DNA of 64,000 nt from Atopobiaceae bacterium (GCA_017533825.1 JAFWIE010000031.1:107109-171108), one strand, 5' to 3'. Counted from the first letter of the stretch, positions 25,594 through 35,246 are shown. Numbers and translations are program-made. The notes: generated from the letters alone by a model not told the origin.

Positions 25594-27021
25594 CTACGAG
25601 ATGCTGCCGCACGACGTCCAGCTGTCGGAAAGCGTACCGACTGCGACCTCCGTACCATTGGCGTGGATGATCTGTCCATCGCCAAGGTAGATGGCCACGT
25701 GGCTGCCAGAGGCGCTGCCGCCTGCCGTGCCCTCCCAGAAGACCAAGTCGCCGGCCTGGAGATCGTCGATGCTCGTCTTGTCGGCCATGCCAGCCTGCGC
25801 AACTGAGGAGTGCGGGATGTCGATGCCCGCCTCAGAGTAGCAGTACTGCGTAAAGCCGGAGCAGTCGAGGGCAACGCCCGGGGACTCGGCGCCGTACACA
25901 TAGGGAACGCCAAGCTGCGAGTATGCAGCGGCCAAGATGGCAGCGCGGGTGTCGTCAGTCGTGGATCCCTGCTCCTCCGCAGGCGTCGCTTCCTCGGCAG
26001 CCGGCGCGGGCTCCTCCACTACCTCTGCGGGCTGCTCGGCAGGTGCCGGCTCCGGCTCGGGGGCAGGCTGCTCGGCAGGTACCTCTTCCGGCGCGGGGGC
26101 AGGCTGCTCGGCAGGAGCCTCCTCCGGTGCGGGGGCGGGCTGCTCGGCCGGTTGGGCCTCGGCAGTGGCCGGCTGCTCCGGAGTGGCCTCAGGGGCCTTC
26201 TCGTCCTTGGCATCGCTTGCGGGCGTCTCGGGGGCAGCCTCGCCAGCCTTGGCCTCGTCTGCCTTGGCCTCCTCAGCCTTGGGTGCAACCTCCGCCGGCT
26301 TGCCCACCTCGTTCTCCCAGTCGAGCGGTGCCGGAAGCGTCGCCTGAGACTGAGCAGCAAGGGCGCGCGCCGCAGCCGCCTGCTGTGCCGCTATCTCGGC
26401 GGCACGCTGCTCCTCGATCTGCTGCCTGAGCTGAGAATCGAGTCCCTTGATGTATGCTGCCTGATCGGCCTGTGCCTGCTCGAGATCGGCAACCTGCTGC
26501 TCCTGCTGAGCGACAAGCTCCACCTGGCTCTTTTCGAGTTGCTCGAGCGAGGACTTCTGCTCCTCGTACTGCGTCTCGGCAGTCTTGACCGTCTCGATGG
26601 CCTTCGCGTCGCGCTCGGCGACCTTATCGGCATAGTAGATGGCACCGACGAACTCCTCGACGGTAGAGCTGCCCATCACCATGTCCAGAAGCGAGCGGGC
26701 ACCCGCGCGGTAGTTGGCCGCAACGCGATCGGCCAAGACGTCACGAGCCGCATCGAGTTCTGCCTTGGCGGTCTCGACCTGCCCGTTGACCACGCCGATG
26801 CTCTCGCGCGTCTGGTCGAGTGCATAGCGTGTGTCGTTGAGGCACTCACCGGCCTCGGCTGAAGCCAGTGCAAGCTCATCAAAGTGAGCGCGCGCATCCG
26901 CAATGCGCGCCTGCAGCGAAGACCCCGACTCGTCCGCAACGGCGGCAACCGGTACTCCGCAGGCGATCATAGAGGCAGTGAGCGCTGCCGTGATGACGCC
27001 GTTTCTTACACGTCCAATCAT
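25594..27021 (-). CDS. Secreted NlpC/P60 peptidoglycan endopeptidase with coiled coil
   Basis: The product is 475 residues, with AGGAGG five bases before the ATG. A signal peptide (ITAALTASMIACGVPVAAVADE) is followed by a long coiled coil (about 35-245; LQARIADARAHFDELALAS, then EQLEKSQVELVAQQEQQ). A Pro/Glu/Ala linker with PAPEEAPAEQ repeats covers about 255-345. The C-terminal NlpC/P60 domain has catalytic Cys in ALDCSGFTQYCY, His in GSHVAIYLG and a polar residue near IIHANG. This RipA/PcsB-like design is typical of enzymes that cut stem peptides during septation, with the coiled coil gating activity. The extra stretch upstream of this ATG has no binding site. Confidence 0.92.
   Translation of the reverse strand: MIGRVRNGVITAALTASMIACGVPVAAVADESGSSLQARIADARAHFDELALASAEAGECLNDTRYALDQTRESIGVVNGQVETAKAELDAARDVLADRVAANYRAGARSLLDMVMGSSTVEEFVGAIYYADKVAERDAKAIETVKTAETQYEEQKSSLEQLEKSQVELVAQQEQQVADLEQAQADQAAYIKGLDSQLRQQIEEQRAAEIAAQQAAAARALAAQSQATLPAPLDWENEVGKPAEVAPKAEEAKADEAKAGEAAPETPASDAKDEKAPEATPEQPATAEAQPAEQPAPAPEEAPAEQPAPAPEEVPAEQPAPEPEPAPAEQPAEVVEEPAPAAEEATPAEEQGSTTDDTRAAILAAAYSQLGVPYVYGAESPGVALDCSGFTQYCYSEAGIDIPHSSVAQAGMADKTSIDDLQAGDLVFWEGTAGGSASGSHVAIYLGDGQIIHANGTEVAVGTLSDSWTSCGSIS
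26016..26175. repeat. Tandem repeats encoding the Pro/Glu/Ala linker
   Basis: Units of about 36 bases with the core GGCAGGCTGCTCGGCAGG recur three to four times within the linker of the NlpC/P60 protein and keep the reading frame. Confidence 0.6.
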
Positions 27022-27168
27022 GTCAACCTCCTTCTGTTCGCGCCACGAAGGGCGCGGAACTCGGTTGACAGTATTCTCAATATTGAAAAATACGGTCGCA
27101 AGACCCGCCACGGTATCTCAACACTTTGCACAGAAAGCGTCGACAAAACCTGAAGGTAGGTGCTCACA

Positions 27169-27202
27169 GGGGTCCATTGGCGGAACACTCCCAATGGACC
27201 CC
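27169..27202. terminator. Hairpin after asnS
   Basis: A perfect 12-bp stem (GGGGTCCATTGG and complement, 10-nt loop) lies 20 bases downstream of the asnS stop. No T-tract follows on either strand, so terminator function is plausible but weak by rule. Confidence 0.5.
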
Positions 27203-27221
27203 CAAAGAGAGCCTTTGCCGC

Positions 27222-28625
27222 TTAGAATTCGGCGTTGCCAACCGTACGCGGATGCGGGATGACGTCGCGGATGTTGTCCATGCCCGTGAGGTACATCACG
27301 AGGCGCTCGAAGCCCAGACCGAAGCCGGCGTGGTTGCAGCCACCGTATCTGCGCAGGTCAAGGTAGTGCTTGTACTGCTCGGGGTCCATGCCGAGCTCGC
27401 TGATGCGCCGCTCGAGGACATCGAGACGCTCCTCACGTTGCGAGCCGCCAATGATCTCTCCGATGCCGGGGACGAGACAGTCACATGCGGCGACGGTACG
27501 GCCATCGTCGTTGAGGCGCATGTAGAACGCCTTGATCTTTGCGGGATAGTCGGTGACGAACACCGGTGCACCGAAGTGCTGCTCGGTAAGGAAGCGCTCA
27601 TGCTCGGTCTGCAGGTCGCAACCCCACTCCACGGGATACTCAAACTTCGTCCCTTGCTCGGCCGCCTCCTGAAGGATCTCGATCGCCCTGGTGTAGCTCA
27701 CGCGCGCGAACTGCGAACCCGCCACATGCTCCAGGCGCGAGCGCAGTCCCTTGTCCACGAAGCGGTTGAAGAGGTCAAGCTCGTCCGGGCACGTATCGAT
27801 CACGTAGCGCAGCACGTACTTGAGCATGTCCTCCGCAAGGTCCATGTCGTCCGCCAGATCCGCGAAGGCAATCTCGGGCTCGATCATCCAGAACTCGGCC
27901 GCGTGCCGTCTGGTGTTGGAGTTCTCTGCGCGGAAGGTCGGGCCAAAGGTGTAGATGTCGCCAAAGGCCATGGCGAAGTTCTCGCCCTGAAGCTGGCCCG
28001 AGACGGTAAGGCTTGCCGCGTGGCCAAAGAAGTCCTGCGAGAAGTCCACCTCACCGTTGGGCAGACGAGGCGGCTGAGAGGGATCGAGCGTCGTGACGCG
28101 GAACATCTCGCCCGCGCCCTCCGCATCCGACGTGGTTATGATGGGCGTGTTGACGTAGACGAAGCCACGCTCCTGGAAGAAGCGGTGGATGGCGTATGCG
28201 GCGACCGAACGCACGCGAAAGACCGCGCGGAAGAGATTGGTGCGCGGGCGCAGGTGCTGCTGGGTGCGCAGAAACTCCTTCGAGGTGCGCTTCTTCTGCA
28301 ACGGATAGTCGGGCGCAGACGTACCCTCCACGGTAACCGAGACGGCACGGAGCTCGATGGGCTGCTTGGCCTTTGGCGTAAGGACCAGCACACCCTTCAC
28401 CGATACGGCCGTACCCAGCGTAAGGGCACACGTCGCGTCATAGTCCGCATACTCGTCGCGCGCGAGCACGACCTGAAGGTCCTTGAAGCAACTACCGTCG
28501 TTAATCGTTACGAAGGCAACCTGACCCATGTCGCGCACGGACCGCAGCCATCCCGCCACGGTGAGCGTCTGCCCGCCAAGGGCATCCGCGTCCGCGAAGA
28601 GCCGTGATATTCTCACCCTGTTCAT
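27222..28625 (-). CDS. asnS: Asparaginyl-tRNA synthetase
   Basis: The product is 467 residues, standard for AsnRS, which charges tRNA-Asn with asparagine in the cytosol. An N-terminal OB fold ([21 protein letters not shown]) is followed by the class II core: motif 1 around [15 protein letters not shown], motif 2 around [19 protein letters not shown], and motif 3 [21 protein letters not shown] precedes the ATG by eight bases. It is monocistronic, divergent from the esterase-like gene. Confidence 0.96.
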   Translation of the reverse strand: MNRVRISRLFADADALGGQTLTVAGWLRSVRDMGQVAFVTINDGSCFKDLQVVLARDEYADYDATCALTLGTAVSVKGVLVLTPKAKQPIELRAVSVTVEGTSAPDYPLQKKRTSKEFLRTQQHLRPRTNLFRAVFRVRSVAAYAIHRFFQERGFVYVNTPIITTSDAEGAGEMFRVTTLDPSQPPRLPNGEVDFSQDFFGHAASLTVSGQLQGENFAMAFGDIYTFGPTFRAENSNTRRHAAEFWMIEPEIAFADLADDMDLAEDMLKYVLRYVIDTCPDELDLFNRFVDKGLRSRLEHVAGSQFARVSYTRAIEILQEAAEQGTKFEYPVEWGCDLQTEHERFLTEQHFGAPVFVTDYPAKIKAFYMRLNDDGRTVAACDCLVPGIGEIIGGSQREERLDVLERRISELGMDPEQYKHYLDLRRYGGCNHAGFGLGFERLVMYLTGMDNIRDVIPHPRTVGNAEF

Positions 28626-28773
28626 ATAAGTCCCTCTCGACGTTTGGTCACATGCATCCCGAAGACTTTAGCACGTCTGGAGCCAATGGGGACCCCCGAC
28701 TGAGACGAGACTTGATTGTGCTAGGCTTAGGACAGGCTCCGTGCATCCCTCAATCGTGACCAAGGAGGTCCCC

Positions 28774-29790
28774 ATGCCTCGAATTCGCCTGTCTGCAGCA
28801 AACAAGGCCCTCGTGACCGCGGGCAGCGTCGCAGCTGCCGTACCCCTCGTGGCTTGGGCGGGATTCGGCGCCCTCTCGCACATCGTGTACCATCGTTCGA
28901 ACTTCAGCACCGCCTCCGAAATGTACTTTCGGCTCACGGGCAACCGGAAGCGCCTCGCCGACCCCATCACGTTCGACAACTTCCTCCTCAAGCGTGCCGA
29001 GGAGAACGAGCAGATCATCGACGTACCCGAACACATGCCCTTCAAGGTCTCGGTGGAGTCACTCGACATCGACGGCATGTACACATTTCTGCTCAACCGT
29101 CGCGACCGCAACGACCGTGCAGTCATCTACCTGCACGGCGGCGAGTATCTGCTGCAGCCAAGCGTCTATCACTGGAGGTTCGTCGACACCATCGCCCGAC
29201 GCACGCGCGCGGAGATATTCTTCCCCCAATACCCGCTTGCGCCGAAGCACACCCACGAGGAGGCATACGAGCGCATCATAGGCCTCTACCGTGTAGTCGC
29301 CGAGGAGTACGGCGCTCGCAACGTGACCCTCATGGGCGACGACGTGGGCGCGACGCTTGCCATCGGATTGGCTCAGCAGCTCGAAGAACTTGGACTCGAG
29401 CAGCCGTCGCACCTCATCCTCATCTCGCCGTGGGCCGACATCACGCTGGAGAACCCGCGCGTCGACGAGTACGAGGCGATTGATCCGCTCCTCGCCGCGT
29501 ATGGCATGCGCAAGATCGGGTCTCTCTGGGCGCATGGGGCAGACCCGCACGACCCTCGTCTCAGCCCGGTCAACGGCAATGTGCGTGGCCTGCGCAACGT
29601 GATGATGTTCATAGGCACGCGCGAGCTCCTCTACCCCGACGCCAAGCTCATGTTTGACCGCATCTATGCGACGGGAGCTCACGCACAGCTCGTGGAAGGT
29701 CGCGGCCTCAACCATAACTTCCCGCTCTACCCCACCCCCGAGGCGTCACGCGCCATCGAGCGCATCGTGGAGGCCGTCACCGAGGATTAG
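28774..29790 (+). CDS. Alpha/beta hydrolase-fold protein with Asp in place of the nucleophilic Ser
   Basis: The product is 338 residues. AAGGAGG lies five bases before ATG 28774. A hydrophobic N-terminal segment (about 10-32) may be a signal anchor, so the domain could face outward. The body matches the hormone-sensitive-lipase type of esterases: YLHGGEYLLQP for the HGG oxyanion motif, FFPQYPLAPKHTHEEA, an acid region GTRELLYPDAKLM and a histidine at GLNHNFPLYP. The nucleophile elbow, normally GDSAG, reads GDDVGA (codons GGC GAC GAC GTG GGC GCG), so the catalytic serine is an aspartate. It is either catalytically dead or uses different chemistry; the other triad positions are kept. It stands alone. 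Confidence 0.82.
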   Translation: MPRIRLSAANKALVTAGSVAAAVPLVAWAGFGALSHIVYHRSNFSTASEMYFRLTGNRKRLADPITFDNFLLKRAEENEQIIDVPEHMPFKVSVESLDIDGMYTFLLNRRDRNDRAVIYLHGGEYLLQPSVYHWRFVDTIARRTRAEIFFPQYPLAPKHTHEEAYERIIGLYRVVAEEYGARNVTLMGDDVGATLAIGLAQQLEELGLEQPSHLILISPWADITLENPRVDEYEAIDPLLAAYGMRKIGSLWAHGADPHDPRLSPVNGNVRGLRNVMMFIGTRELLYPDAKLMFDRIYATGAHAQLVEGRGLNHNFPLYPTPEASRAIERIVEAVTED

Positions 29791-29834
29791 CCGCCGCTCG
29801 ACGGTGTCAGCGTTATTCCTTTGCACACTAACGC

Positions 29835-29868
29835 GCAGGGTCCATCGGGACAGCCCGATGGACCCTGC
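29835..29868. terminator. Hairpin between the esterase-like and ABC exporter genes (convergent)
   Basis: A perfect 15-bp stem (GCAGGGTCCATCGGG and complement, loop ACAG) lies between convergent stop codons, 45 and 24 bases away. No T-tract follows. Confidence 0.6.
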
Positions 29869-29891
29869 TAAGTCCGTACCCTATCCGTGCC

Positions 29892-31808
29892 CTACTCGGA
29901 CTCGATCTGGTTGCCGGTGTAGAGCTCGTAGTACTTCCCGTGCGCAGCGATCAGCTCGTCGTGCGTGCCACGCTCGATGATGCGCCCCTGCTCCATGACC
30001 ATGATGCAGTCGGAGTCACGCACGGTAGAGAGGCGGTGCGCGATCACAAAGGTGGTGCGTCCGCGCATGAGCGCGTCCATACCTGCCTGCACGAGCTGCT
30101 CGGTACGTGTGTCGATGGAGCTCGTCGCCTCGTCGAGAATGAGCGCGGGCGGATCTGCCACGGCGGCACGGGCGATGGTGAGGAGCTGCCGCTGCCCAGC
30201 ACTGAGGTTGCCACCGTCGCCGCTTATCTGCGTGTTGTACCCATCGGGCAGACGCTTGATGAAGTCATGGGCCGAGACGAGCCTGGCCGCCTGGACGCAC
30301 TCCTCGTCGGTGGCGTCGAGTCTTCCGTAGCGGATGTTCTCCATCACCGAACCGGTGAAGAGATGCGGGTCCTGCAATACCATACCCAGCGAGCGACGTA
30401 ACTCAGGCTTCTTGATCTTGCTGATGTTGATGCCGTCGTAGCGAATCTTGCCATCATCGATGTCGTAGAAGCGGTTGATGAGGTTCGTGATGGTGGTCTT
30501 GCCGGCACCCGTCGCCCCGACGAAGGCAATCTTCTGGCCAGGCAGGGCAAAGAGCCTGATGTCGTGTAGGATCTGCTTCTCGGGCACGTAGCCAAAGTCC
30601 ACACCGTCCATCACGAGTTCGCCCATGAGCGGCATGTAGGTGACGGTCCCCTCGGCCTCGTGCGGGTGCTTCCACGCCCACTTGCCCGTGTGGTGCTCGC
30701 TCTCCTCGAGCTTGCCACCGACCTCCCGGACGTTCACCAGCTCGACGTAGCCTTCGTCATACTCCGGTTCCTCGGCCAGAATCTGCAGCACGCGACCCGC
30801 GCCGGCCGACGCCTGCGTGATGGCACTGAGCTGTTGCGAAATCTGCGTGATGGGCTGGGTGAAGGACTTGTTGAGCGTGAGGAAGCTCACGAGCGTGCCG
30901 AGCGAGATAATCCCCGTGCTCACGGCAATCCACGAACCGAGGATGGCGCACAGCACGTAGCTGACGTTGCCCAAGCTCATCACCACCGGCATGAGCATGC
31001 TGGAGAGACGGTTTGCGTTCATGGCCGAGTCGCGCAGCGCGTGGTTGCGCTCGACGAACTGGTCGATGGAGCGGGCCTCGTGGCAGAACACCTTGACGAC
31101 CTTCTCACCGCTGATCGTCTCCTCTATGAAGCCATTCACCTTGCCGAGGTTCGCCTGCTGATCAGAGAAGTGCTTGGCGGCTGCGCCACCGATGCGTCCG
31201 CTCGCGACGAGCATGAGGGCGACCATGGCGAGCGTCAGGCCCGTGAGCGGCAACGAGAGGACGCACATGGAGATGAACGTCATCACGATGGTGATGCCGG
31301 AATTCACGAACTGCGGAATGGCCTGGCTGATGAGCTGGCGCAAGGTGTCGATGTCGTTGGTGTAGATGCTCATGATGTCGCCGTGGCTGTGAGTGTCGAA
31401 GTACTTGATGGGCAGCGACTCCATGTGCTCGAACACCTCGACGCGCAAGGTGCGCAGCGTTCCCTGGCTGATGGTCACCATCAGCCGGTTGTACATATAA
31501 GCTGACCCAATCCCGAGCGCGGCGATGATGAGGAGTCGCCCGATTGCCGCGGCGAGCGGTCCATAGTCGAAGCTGGTAGCCCCAGCGTCGCGCTGGACGA
31601 GCATGGGCGTGATGTAGTCGTCGATGAGCTTCTGGGTAAAGAGCGTCGACTGCAGCATGGCCCATGCGCTCACCAGTATGCCCACGATGACGAGGCAGAA
31701 TAGTCCTTTGTAGTGGTCCCACATGACGCGGAAGATGGCGCCCACGTTCTTGAGGGCATCCTTGGAGAACTTCGCACCCGGCTGGCGCGGTTCGCGCGGT
31801 CCTGGCAT
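29892..31808 (-). CDS. Heterodimeric ABC exporter, subunit with canonical catalytic site
   Basis: The product is 638 residues. Six membrane segments (residues about 35-330) are followed by an ATP-binding domain with Walker A GATGAGKTT, signature LSAGQRQ, Walker B LILDEATSSID with the catalytic Glu, and the switch His in VIAHRLSTV. The start is two bases after the stop of the upstream ABC gene, so the two are translationally coupled and very probably form one heterodimer in the membrane. Such BmrCD/LmrCD-like exporters pump drugs, lipids or peptides; the cargo cannot be told. An insertion of about 35 residues (GKLEESEHHTGKWAWKHPHE) stands between the membrane and nucleotide domains. Confidence 0.92.
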   Translation of the reverse strand: MPGPREPRQPGAKFSKDALKNVGAIFRVMWDHYKGLFCLVIVGILVSAWAMLQSTLFTQKLIDDYITPMLVQRDAGATSFDYGPLAAAIGRLLIIAALGIGSAYMYNRLMVTISQGTLRTLRVEVFEHMESLPIKYFDTHSHGDIMSIYTNDIDTLRQLISQAIPQFVNSGITIVMTFISMCVLSLPLTGLTLAMVALMLVASGRIGGAAAKHFSDQQANLGKVNGFIEETISGEKVVKVFCHEARSIDQFVERNHALRDSAMNANRLSSMLMPVVMSLGNVSYVLCAILGSWIAVSTGIISLGTLVSFLTLNKSFTQPITQISQQLSAITQASAGAGRVLQILAEEPEYDEGYVELVNVREVGGKLEESEHHTGKWAWKHPHEAEGTVTYMPLMGELVMDGVDFGYVPEKQILHDIRLFALPGQKIAFVGATGAGKTTITNLINRFYDIDDGKIRYDGINISKIKKPELRRSLGMVLQDPHLFTGSVMENIRYGRLDATDEECVQAARLVSAHDFIKRLPDGYNTQISGDGGNLSAGQRQLLTIARAAVADPPALILDEATSSIDTRTEQLVQAGMDALMRGRTTFVIAHRLSTVRDSDCIMVMEQGRIIERGTHDELIAAHGKYYELYTGNQIESE

Positions 31809-31810
31809 GG

Positions 31811-33670
31811 CTACTCACCGTCCTTTCCCTGGCGCTTGGCAGACATCACCGTTGCCGCTTCGAGCTCGTCGGCAAACGCCGGGTCGAAGCGCTGCGAGAG
31901 CGGGTCGTGTCCCACGCCCTCGAGCTCGTCGAAGTCGGCGCCACTGCCGGCCTTCGTCTGTGCCTCGTACACGTCGCGATAGATCTGGCAGCTCTCGAGC
32001 AGCTCCTCCTCTGTGCCGAACGCTGCCACACGTCCCGCGTCGAGCACCAGGATGCGGTCGCACGCCCCAAAGCTGCTTACGCGCTGGGAGATGATGAGCT
32101 TGGTGGTCTCTGGAATCTGCTCGGCAAAGGCGCGCTGGATGGAGGCATCGGTTGCCGTGTCCACGGCACTTGTGGAGTCATCGAGAATGAGCACGCGCGG
32201 GCGCTTGAGCAGGGCACGTGCGATGCAGAGGCGCTGCCGCTGTCCGCCCGAGACGTTGGTGCCGCCTTGGTCGATCACGGTGTCGTAACCGTCGGGCATG
32301 CGGTCGATAAACTCGTCGGCGCACGCCGCCTGACACGCCGCGATGCATTCTTCGCGCGTCGCATGCTCGTTGCCCCAGCGCAGGTTATCCAGAATGGTGC
32401 CCGAGAAGAGCGTGTTCTGCTGAAGGACCACGGCCACCGAGTCGCGCAGCACCTCGGTGTCGTAGGCGCGCACGTCGTTGCCACCCACCTCCACCGTGCC
32501 AGACGTCACATCGTACAGGCGACTGATGAGCGAGACAAAGGTGGACTTGCCCGAACCCGTGGGGCCGAGAATGCCAACGGTCTCGCCGCTCGTTATGTGC
32601 AGGTCCACGTCCTCGAGCGTGTATTCGCCAGTGCCGGTGCGGTAGCTGAAGCAGACCTTGTCGAAGTCGATGGAACCATCCGGAACCGACATGAGAGCGT
32701 CCTGAGGACTCGTGATGTCAGGCTCCTCCTCGAGCACCTCGATGATGCGATTGGCCGAGGCCGCACTCATGGTGAGCATGACAAAGATCATGGTGAGCAT
32801 CATCAGGCTCATGAGGATGTTCATGATGTAGCCCAGAAGGCTCGTGAGCTCACCGGTGGTGAGGTTGCCGTTCATGATGGCGTGCGTGCCGAACCAGCTG
32901 AGCGCGATGACGCAGCCGTAGATGGCACACATCATGATGGGGTTGTTCCATGCGAGCATGGACTCCGCGGCAACGAAGAGGTCATGCAGCTCTCCCGCCG
33001 CATGCGTGAACTTCTGGTCCTCGAAGTCCTCGCGGACGAACGCCTTGACCACGCGGATGGCGCTCACGTTCTCCTGCACGCTCGCGTTGAGGTCGTCGTA
33101 GCGCTCGAACACCTTGCGGAACTTCGGCATCACCTTGATCATGATGGTGAAGAGCCCGACCCCGAGCGCCATCATGGCCACCACGAAGATGAGCGACATC
33201 GACGGGCTGAGGAAGATGCACATGCCCATCGAGACGACCAGCGTGATGGGTGCGCGCGTGGCAATGATCAGCGCCATTTGGAAAGAGTTCTGCACGTTCG
33301 TCACGTCAGTAGTCATGCGTGTGACGAGACCGGCCGTGCTGAACTTGTCGATGTTGGAGAACGAGTACGTCTGCACCTTCTTGAACTCTGCGTCACGCAG
33401 GTTCGCGGCGAGTCCGGCCGCCGCCTCACTGCCATACACGCCAGAAAGCGCCCCCACCACAAGCGCCAGCGCCGCGCACACCAGCATCACGACGCCCCAA
33501 AGGATGACCTGGCCCATATCGCCCGCACTGATTCCTCGGTCGATGAGCACGCCCATCACGAAGGGAAGCGCGACCTCCAAGGCGACGCTCGCCAGCGTGA
33601 GCACCGGGGCAAGCGTTGCTTGTCGGCGATACTCACCTAGCTGGCTCAATATCTTTTTGATAATATCCAT
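31811..33670 (-). CDS. Heterodimeric ABC exporter, subunit with degenerate catalytic site
   Basis: The product is 619 residues, again six membrane segments plus an ATP-binding domain. Walker A is GPTGSGKST and the signature is VSGGQRQ, but Walker B ends in LILDDSTSAVD with Asp in place of the catalytic Glu, and the switch region reads IISQRVSSF with Gln in place of His. These are the usual changes of the non-catalytic subunit in asymmetric exporters. GGGGG lies about five bases before the ATG; the longer frame extends into the divergent promoter region. It is first of the two-gene operon and divergent from a zinc-ribbon gene. Confidence 0.92.
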   Translation of the reverse strand: MDIIKKILSQLGEYRRQATLAPVLTLASVALEVALPFVMGVLIDRGISAGDMGQVILWGVVMLVCAALALVVGALSGVYGSEAAAGLAANLRDAEFKKVQTYSFSNIDKFSTAGLVTRMTTDVTNVQNSFQMALIIATRAPITLVVSMGMCIFLSPSMSLIFVVAMMALGVGLFTIMIKVMPKFRKVFERYDDLNASVQENVSAIRVVKAFVREDFEDQKFTHAAGELHDLFVAAESMLAWNNPIMMCAIYGCVIALSWFGTHAIMNGNLTTGELTSLLGYIMNILMSLMMLTMIFVMLTMSAASANRIIEVLEEEPDITSPQDALMSVPDGSIDFDKVCFSYRTGTGEYTLEDVDLHITSGETVGILGPTGSGKSTFVSLISRLYDVTSGTVEVGGNDVRAYDTEVLRDSVAVVLQQNTLFSGTILDNLRWGNEHATREECIAACQAACADEFIDRMPDGYDTVIDQGGTNVSGGQRQRLCIARALLKRPRVLILDDSTSAVDTATDASIQRAFAEQIPETTKLIISQRVSSFGACDRILVLDAGRVAAFGTEEELLESCQIYRDVYEAQTKAGSGADFDELEGVGHDPLSQRFDPAFADELEAATVMSAKRQGKDGE

Positions 33671-33818
33671 CCAACCCCCTTTTCCCTTCACCTTCCTTGG
33701 CCTAAGCATATCAGTTGCTGGCGTAACGGCAGCCATCGGACACCGAGATTATCCCTACGGTGCATTGCCGCTTTGCTACACTTGAGACGAGCGGACACTA
33801 GAGGCGATGGGGGCGGAC

Positions 33819-34625
33819 ATGCGACAAAGGTGTGAGTACTGCGACAACTGGATTGACGACACCGATGCGGTGTGTCCGCACTGTGGAGCGCCCAACGAGC
33901 ACATGATGGTATCGGCAAGCGGCGTCCCCAAGACCATCGACGAGCTCAAGGCATTTGCCGTGGCACACAACCTGCCCCTCGAGCAGATGCGCTTTTTCAT
34001 CGGCGAGGACTTCAAAGAGCCCCGGGCATTCGGTATCTATCAAGACGGTCTCGACTTCGTCGTGTACAAGAACAAAGCCGACGGCACGCGCGCGATTCGC
34101 TACCGCGGGAAGGATGAGGCGTACGCCGTCAACGAGCTGTACCAAAAGATGAAGAGCGAAGTGGCGAACCAGAAGAACCGCTTGGGCACGCAGAAGGTGC
34201 AGAAGGCCCAGCGCAAGACGCGCGTCGCAGGCATCCTTGTCATCATTGCCTTCGCAACTGCGCTCGTAGGCGGTATCTTTGCCATTTCGCGAATGCCCTC
34301 ACGCGGGTATTACAGCTACAACGACACGTCGTACTACTACCAGGACGACTATTGGTATTACTACGACACGTCCAGCAACCAGTGGCAACCTGACCCCAGC
34401 CCACCCACCACGTTGACCGAGAACAACAATGATTACTGGGAGGGCAGCTCCTGGGACTCCTCTTCTGGCACAAGTGACTTCTCGAGCTCGCAGTACTATG
34501 AGCCTCCCAGCGAATCAAGTTCGAGCTCGAGCAGCGACGACGACGATTGGGACGACGACGATTGGAGTTGGAGCTCATCCGACTCATGGGACTCCAGCGC
34601 CACCGATTGGAGCAGCGACTGGTAG
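33819..34625 (+). CDS. Zinc-ribbon single-pass membrane protein with Trp/Asp/Ser tail
   Basis: The product is 268 residues from this ATG, which follows GGGGGCGG; a second ATG at 33807 after AGAGGCG is also possible. The N-terminus is a zinc ribbon (CEYCDNW then CPHCGAP). A small folded domain follows (about 30-110; FFIGEDFKEPRAFGIYQDG). One membrane segment lies at about 134-158 (ILVIIAFATALVGGIFAIS). The outer tail is full of Tyr, then Ser, then Asp/Trp (DDDDWDDDDWSWSS). The family is not known to me. It shares its architecture, but no obvious sequence, with the product at 14268-15806. Confidence 0.75.
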   Translation: MRQRCEYCDNWIDDTDAVCPHCGAPNEHMMVSASGVPKTIDELKAFAVAHNLPLEQMRFFIGEDFKEPRAFGIYQDGLDFVVYKNKADGTRAIRYRGKDEAYAVNELYQKMKSEVANQKNRLGTQKVQKAQRKTRVAGILVIIAFATALVGGIFAISRMPSRGYYSYNDTSYYYQDDYWYYYDTSSNQWQPDPSPPTTLTENNNDYWEGSSWDSSSGTSDFSSSQYYEPPSESSSSSSSDDDDWDDDDWSWSSSDSWDSSATDWSSDW

Positions 34626-34671
34626 GAAGCACGCCGAGACGGTTGCTCATTGAACCATCGGGGACACGTTG

Positions 34672-34712
34672 AAGGTGGGCGAGACTGCAATGGCGGTCCC
34701 GCCCACCTCCTT
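34672..34712. terminator. Terminator between the zinc-ribbon gene and nikR (convergent)
   Basis: AGGTGGGCG (34673-34681) pairs with CGCCCACCT (34700-34708), followed by CCTTACT on the plus strand. It abuts the nikR stop codon. Confidence 0.55.
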
Positions 34713-35163
34713 ACTCATGTTGGTGATCGTGATGATGGTGGCCCATGGACGAGACGGTTGCCGTGCAAGCGAGGTTCCCGTGGCGCACGCCCTTGATGCC
34801 TAGCAGACGATCAGCGAGGTCGTGCACGTCCGCACTCCTCCCCCGCACGGCCAAAATCTCCAAGCAATTGCAATGGTCCAGATGCACGTGCATGGTCGAG
34901 ACAATCTGGGGGATGTGCTCGTGCTGCACCTCGTCGAGTCGCTGCGTCAGGTCGGGAGTGTGGTGATCGTACACCATGGTGATTGACCCCACGACCTCCG
35001 CGTCCGGTGAGGTAAGCTCGTCTTCCACAAGCTTCTCGCGCATGAGGTCGCGAATCGCCTCCGAGCGATTGGTCAGGATGCCGCGCCGCGCCGTATACTC
35101 GTCGAACTCCTCAAGCAGTCCCGTCGGAATTGCCACGGAGAACCTCACCAAGTCGCTCGCCAT
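34711..35163 (-). CDS. nikR: Nickel-responsive transcriptional regulator
   Basis: The product is 150 residues. An N-terminal ribbon-helix-helix (MASDLVRFSVAIPTGLLEEF then NRSEAIRDLMRE) is followed by the ACT-like nickel-binding domain. The ligand set known for NikR is visible: His in YDHHTPDL, two His in HVHLDHCNC and the Cys of that motif. The tail HHHHDHQHE adds a histidine-rich end. It binds DNA when nickel is bound and would repress the nickel transporter genes immediately upstream on the same strand. GGTGGAGGG precedes an ATGATG pair at 35161-35166, and the second ATG was chosen. It lies about 83 bases after the nikO stop. Confidence 0.93.
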   Translation of the reverse strand: MASDLVRFSVAIPTGLLEEFDEYTARRGILTNRSEAIRDLMREKLVEDELTSPDAEVVGSITMVYDHHTPDLTQRLDEVQHEHIPQIVSTMHVHLDHCNCLEILAVRGRSADVHDLADRLLGIKGVRHGNLACTATVSSMGHHHHDHQHE

Positions 35164-35246
35164 CATCCCTCCACCCGTCGGACCCTCTTTGCGGGTGTTC
35201 AGTATAGCGGATGTGCCGTGGGGAACACGTCCCCCGCAGAACAACT

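Noticed and set aside
30660..33640. Long plus-strand frames opposite the ABC exporter genes
   Set aside because: They are rich in His/Arg/Asp/Glu and mirror codon bias of the real minus-strand genes; both real genes have complete motif sets.
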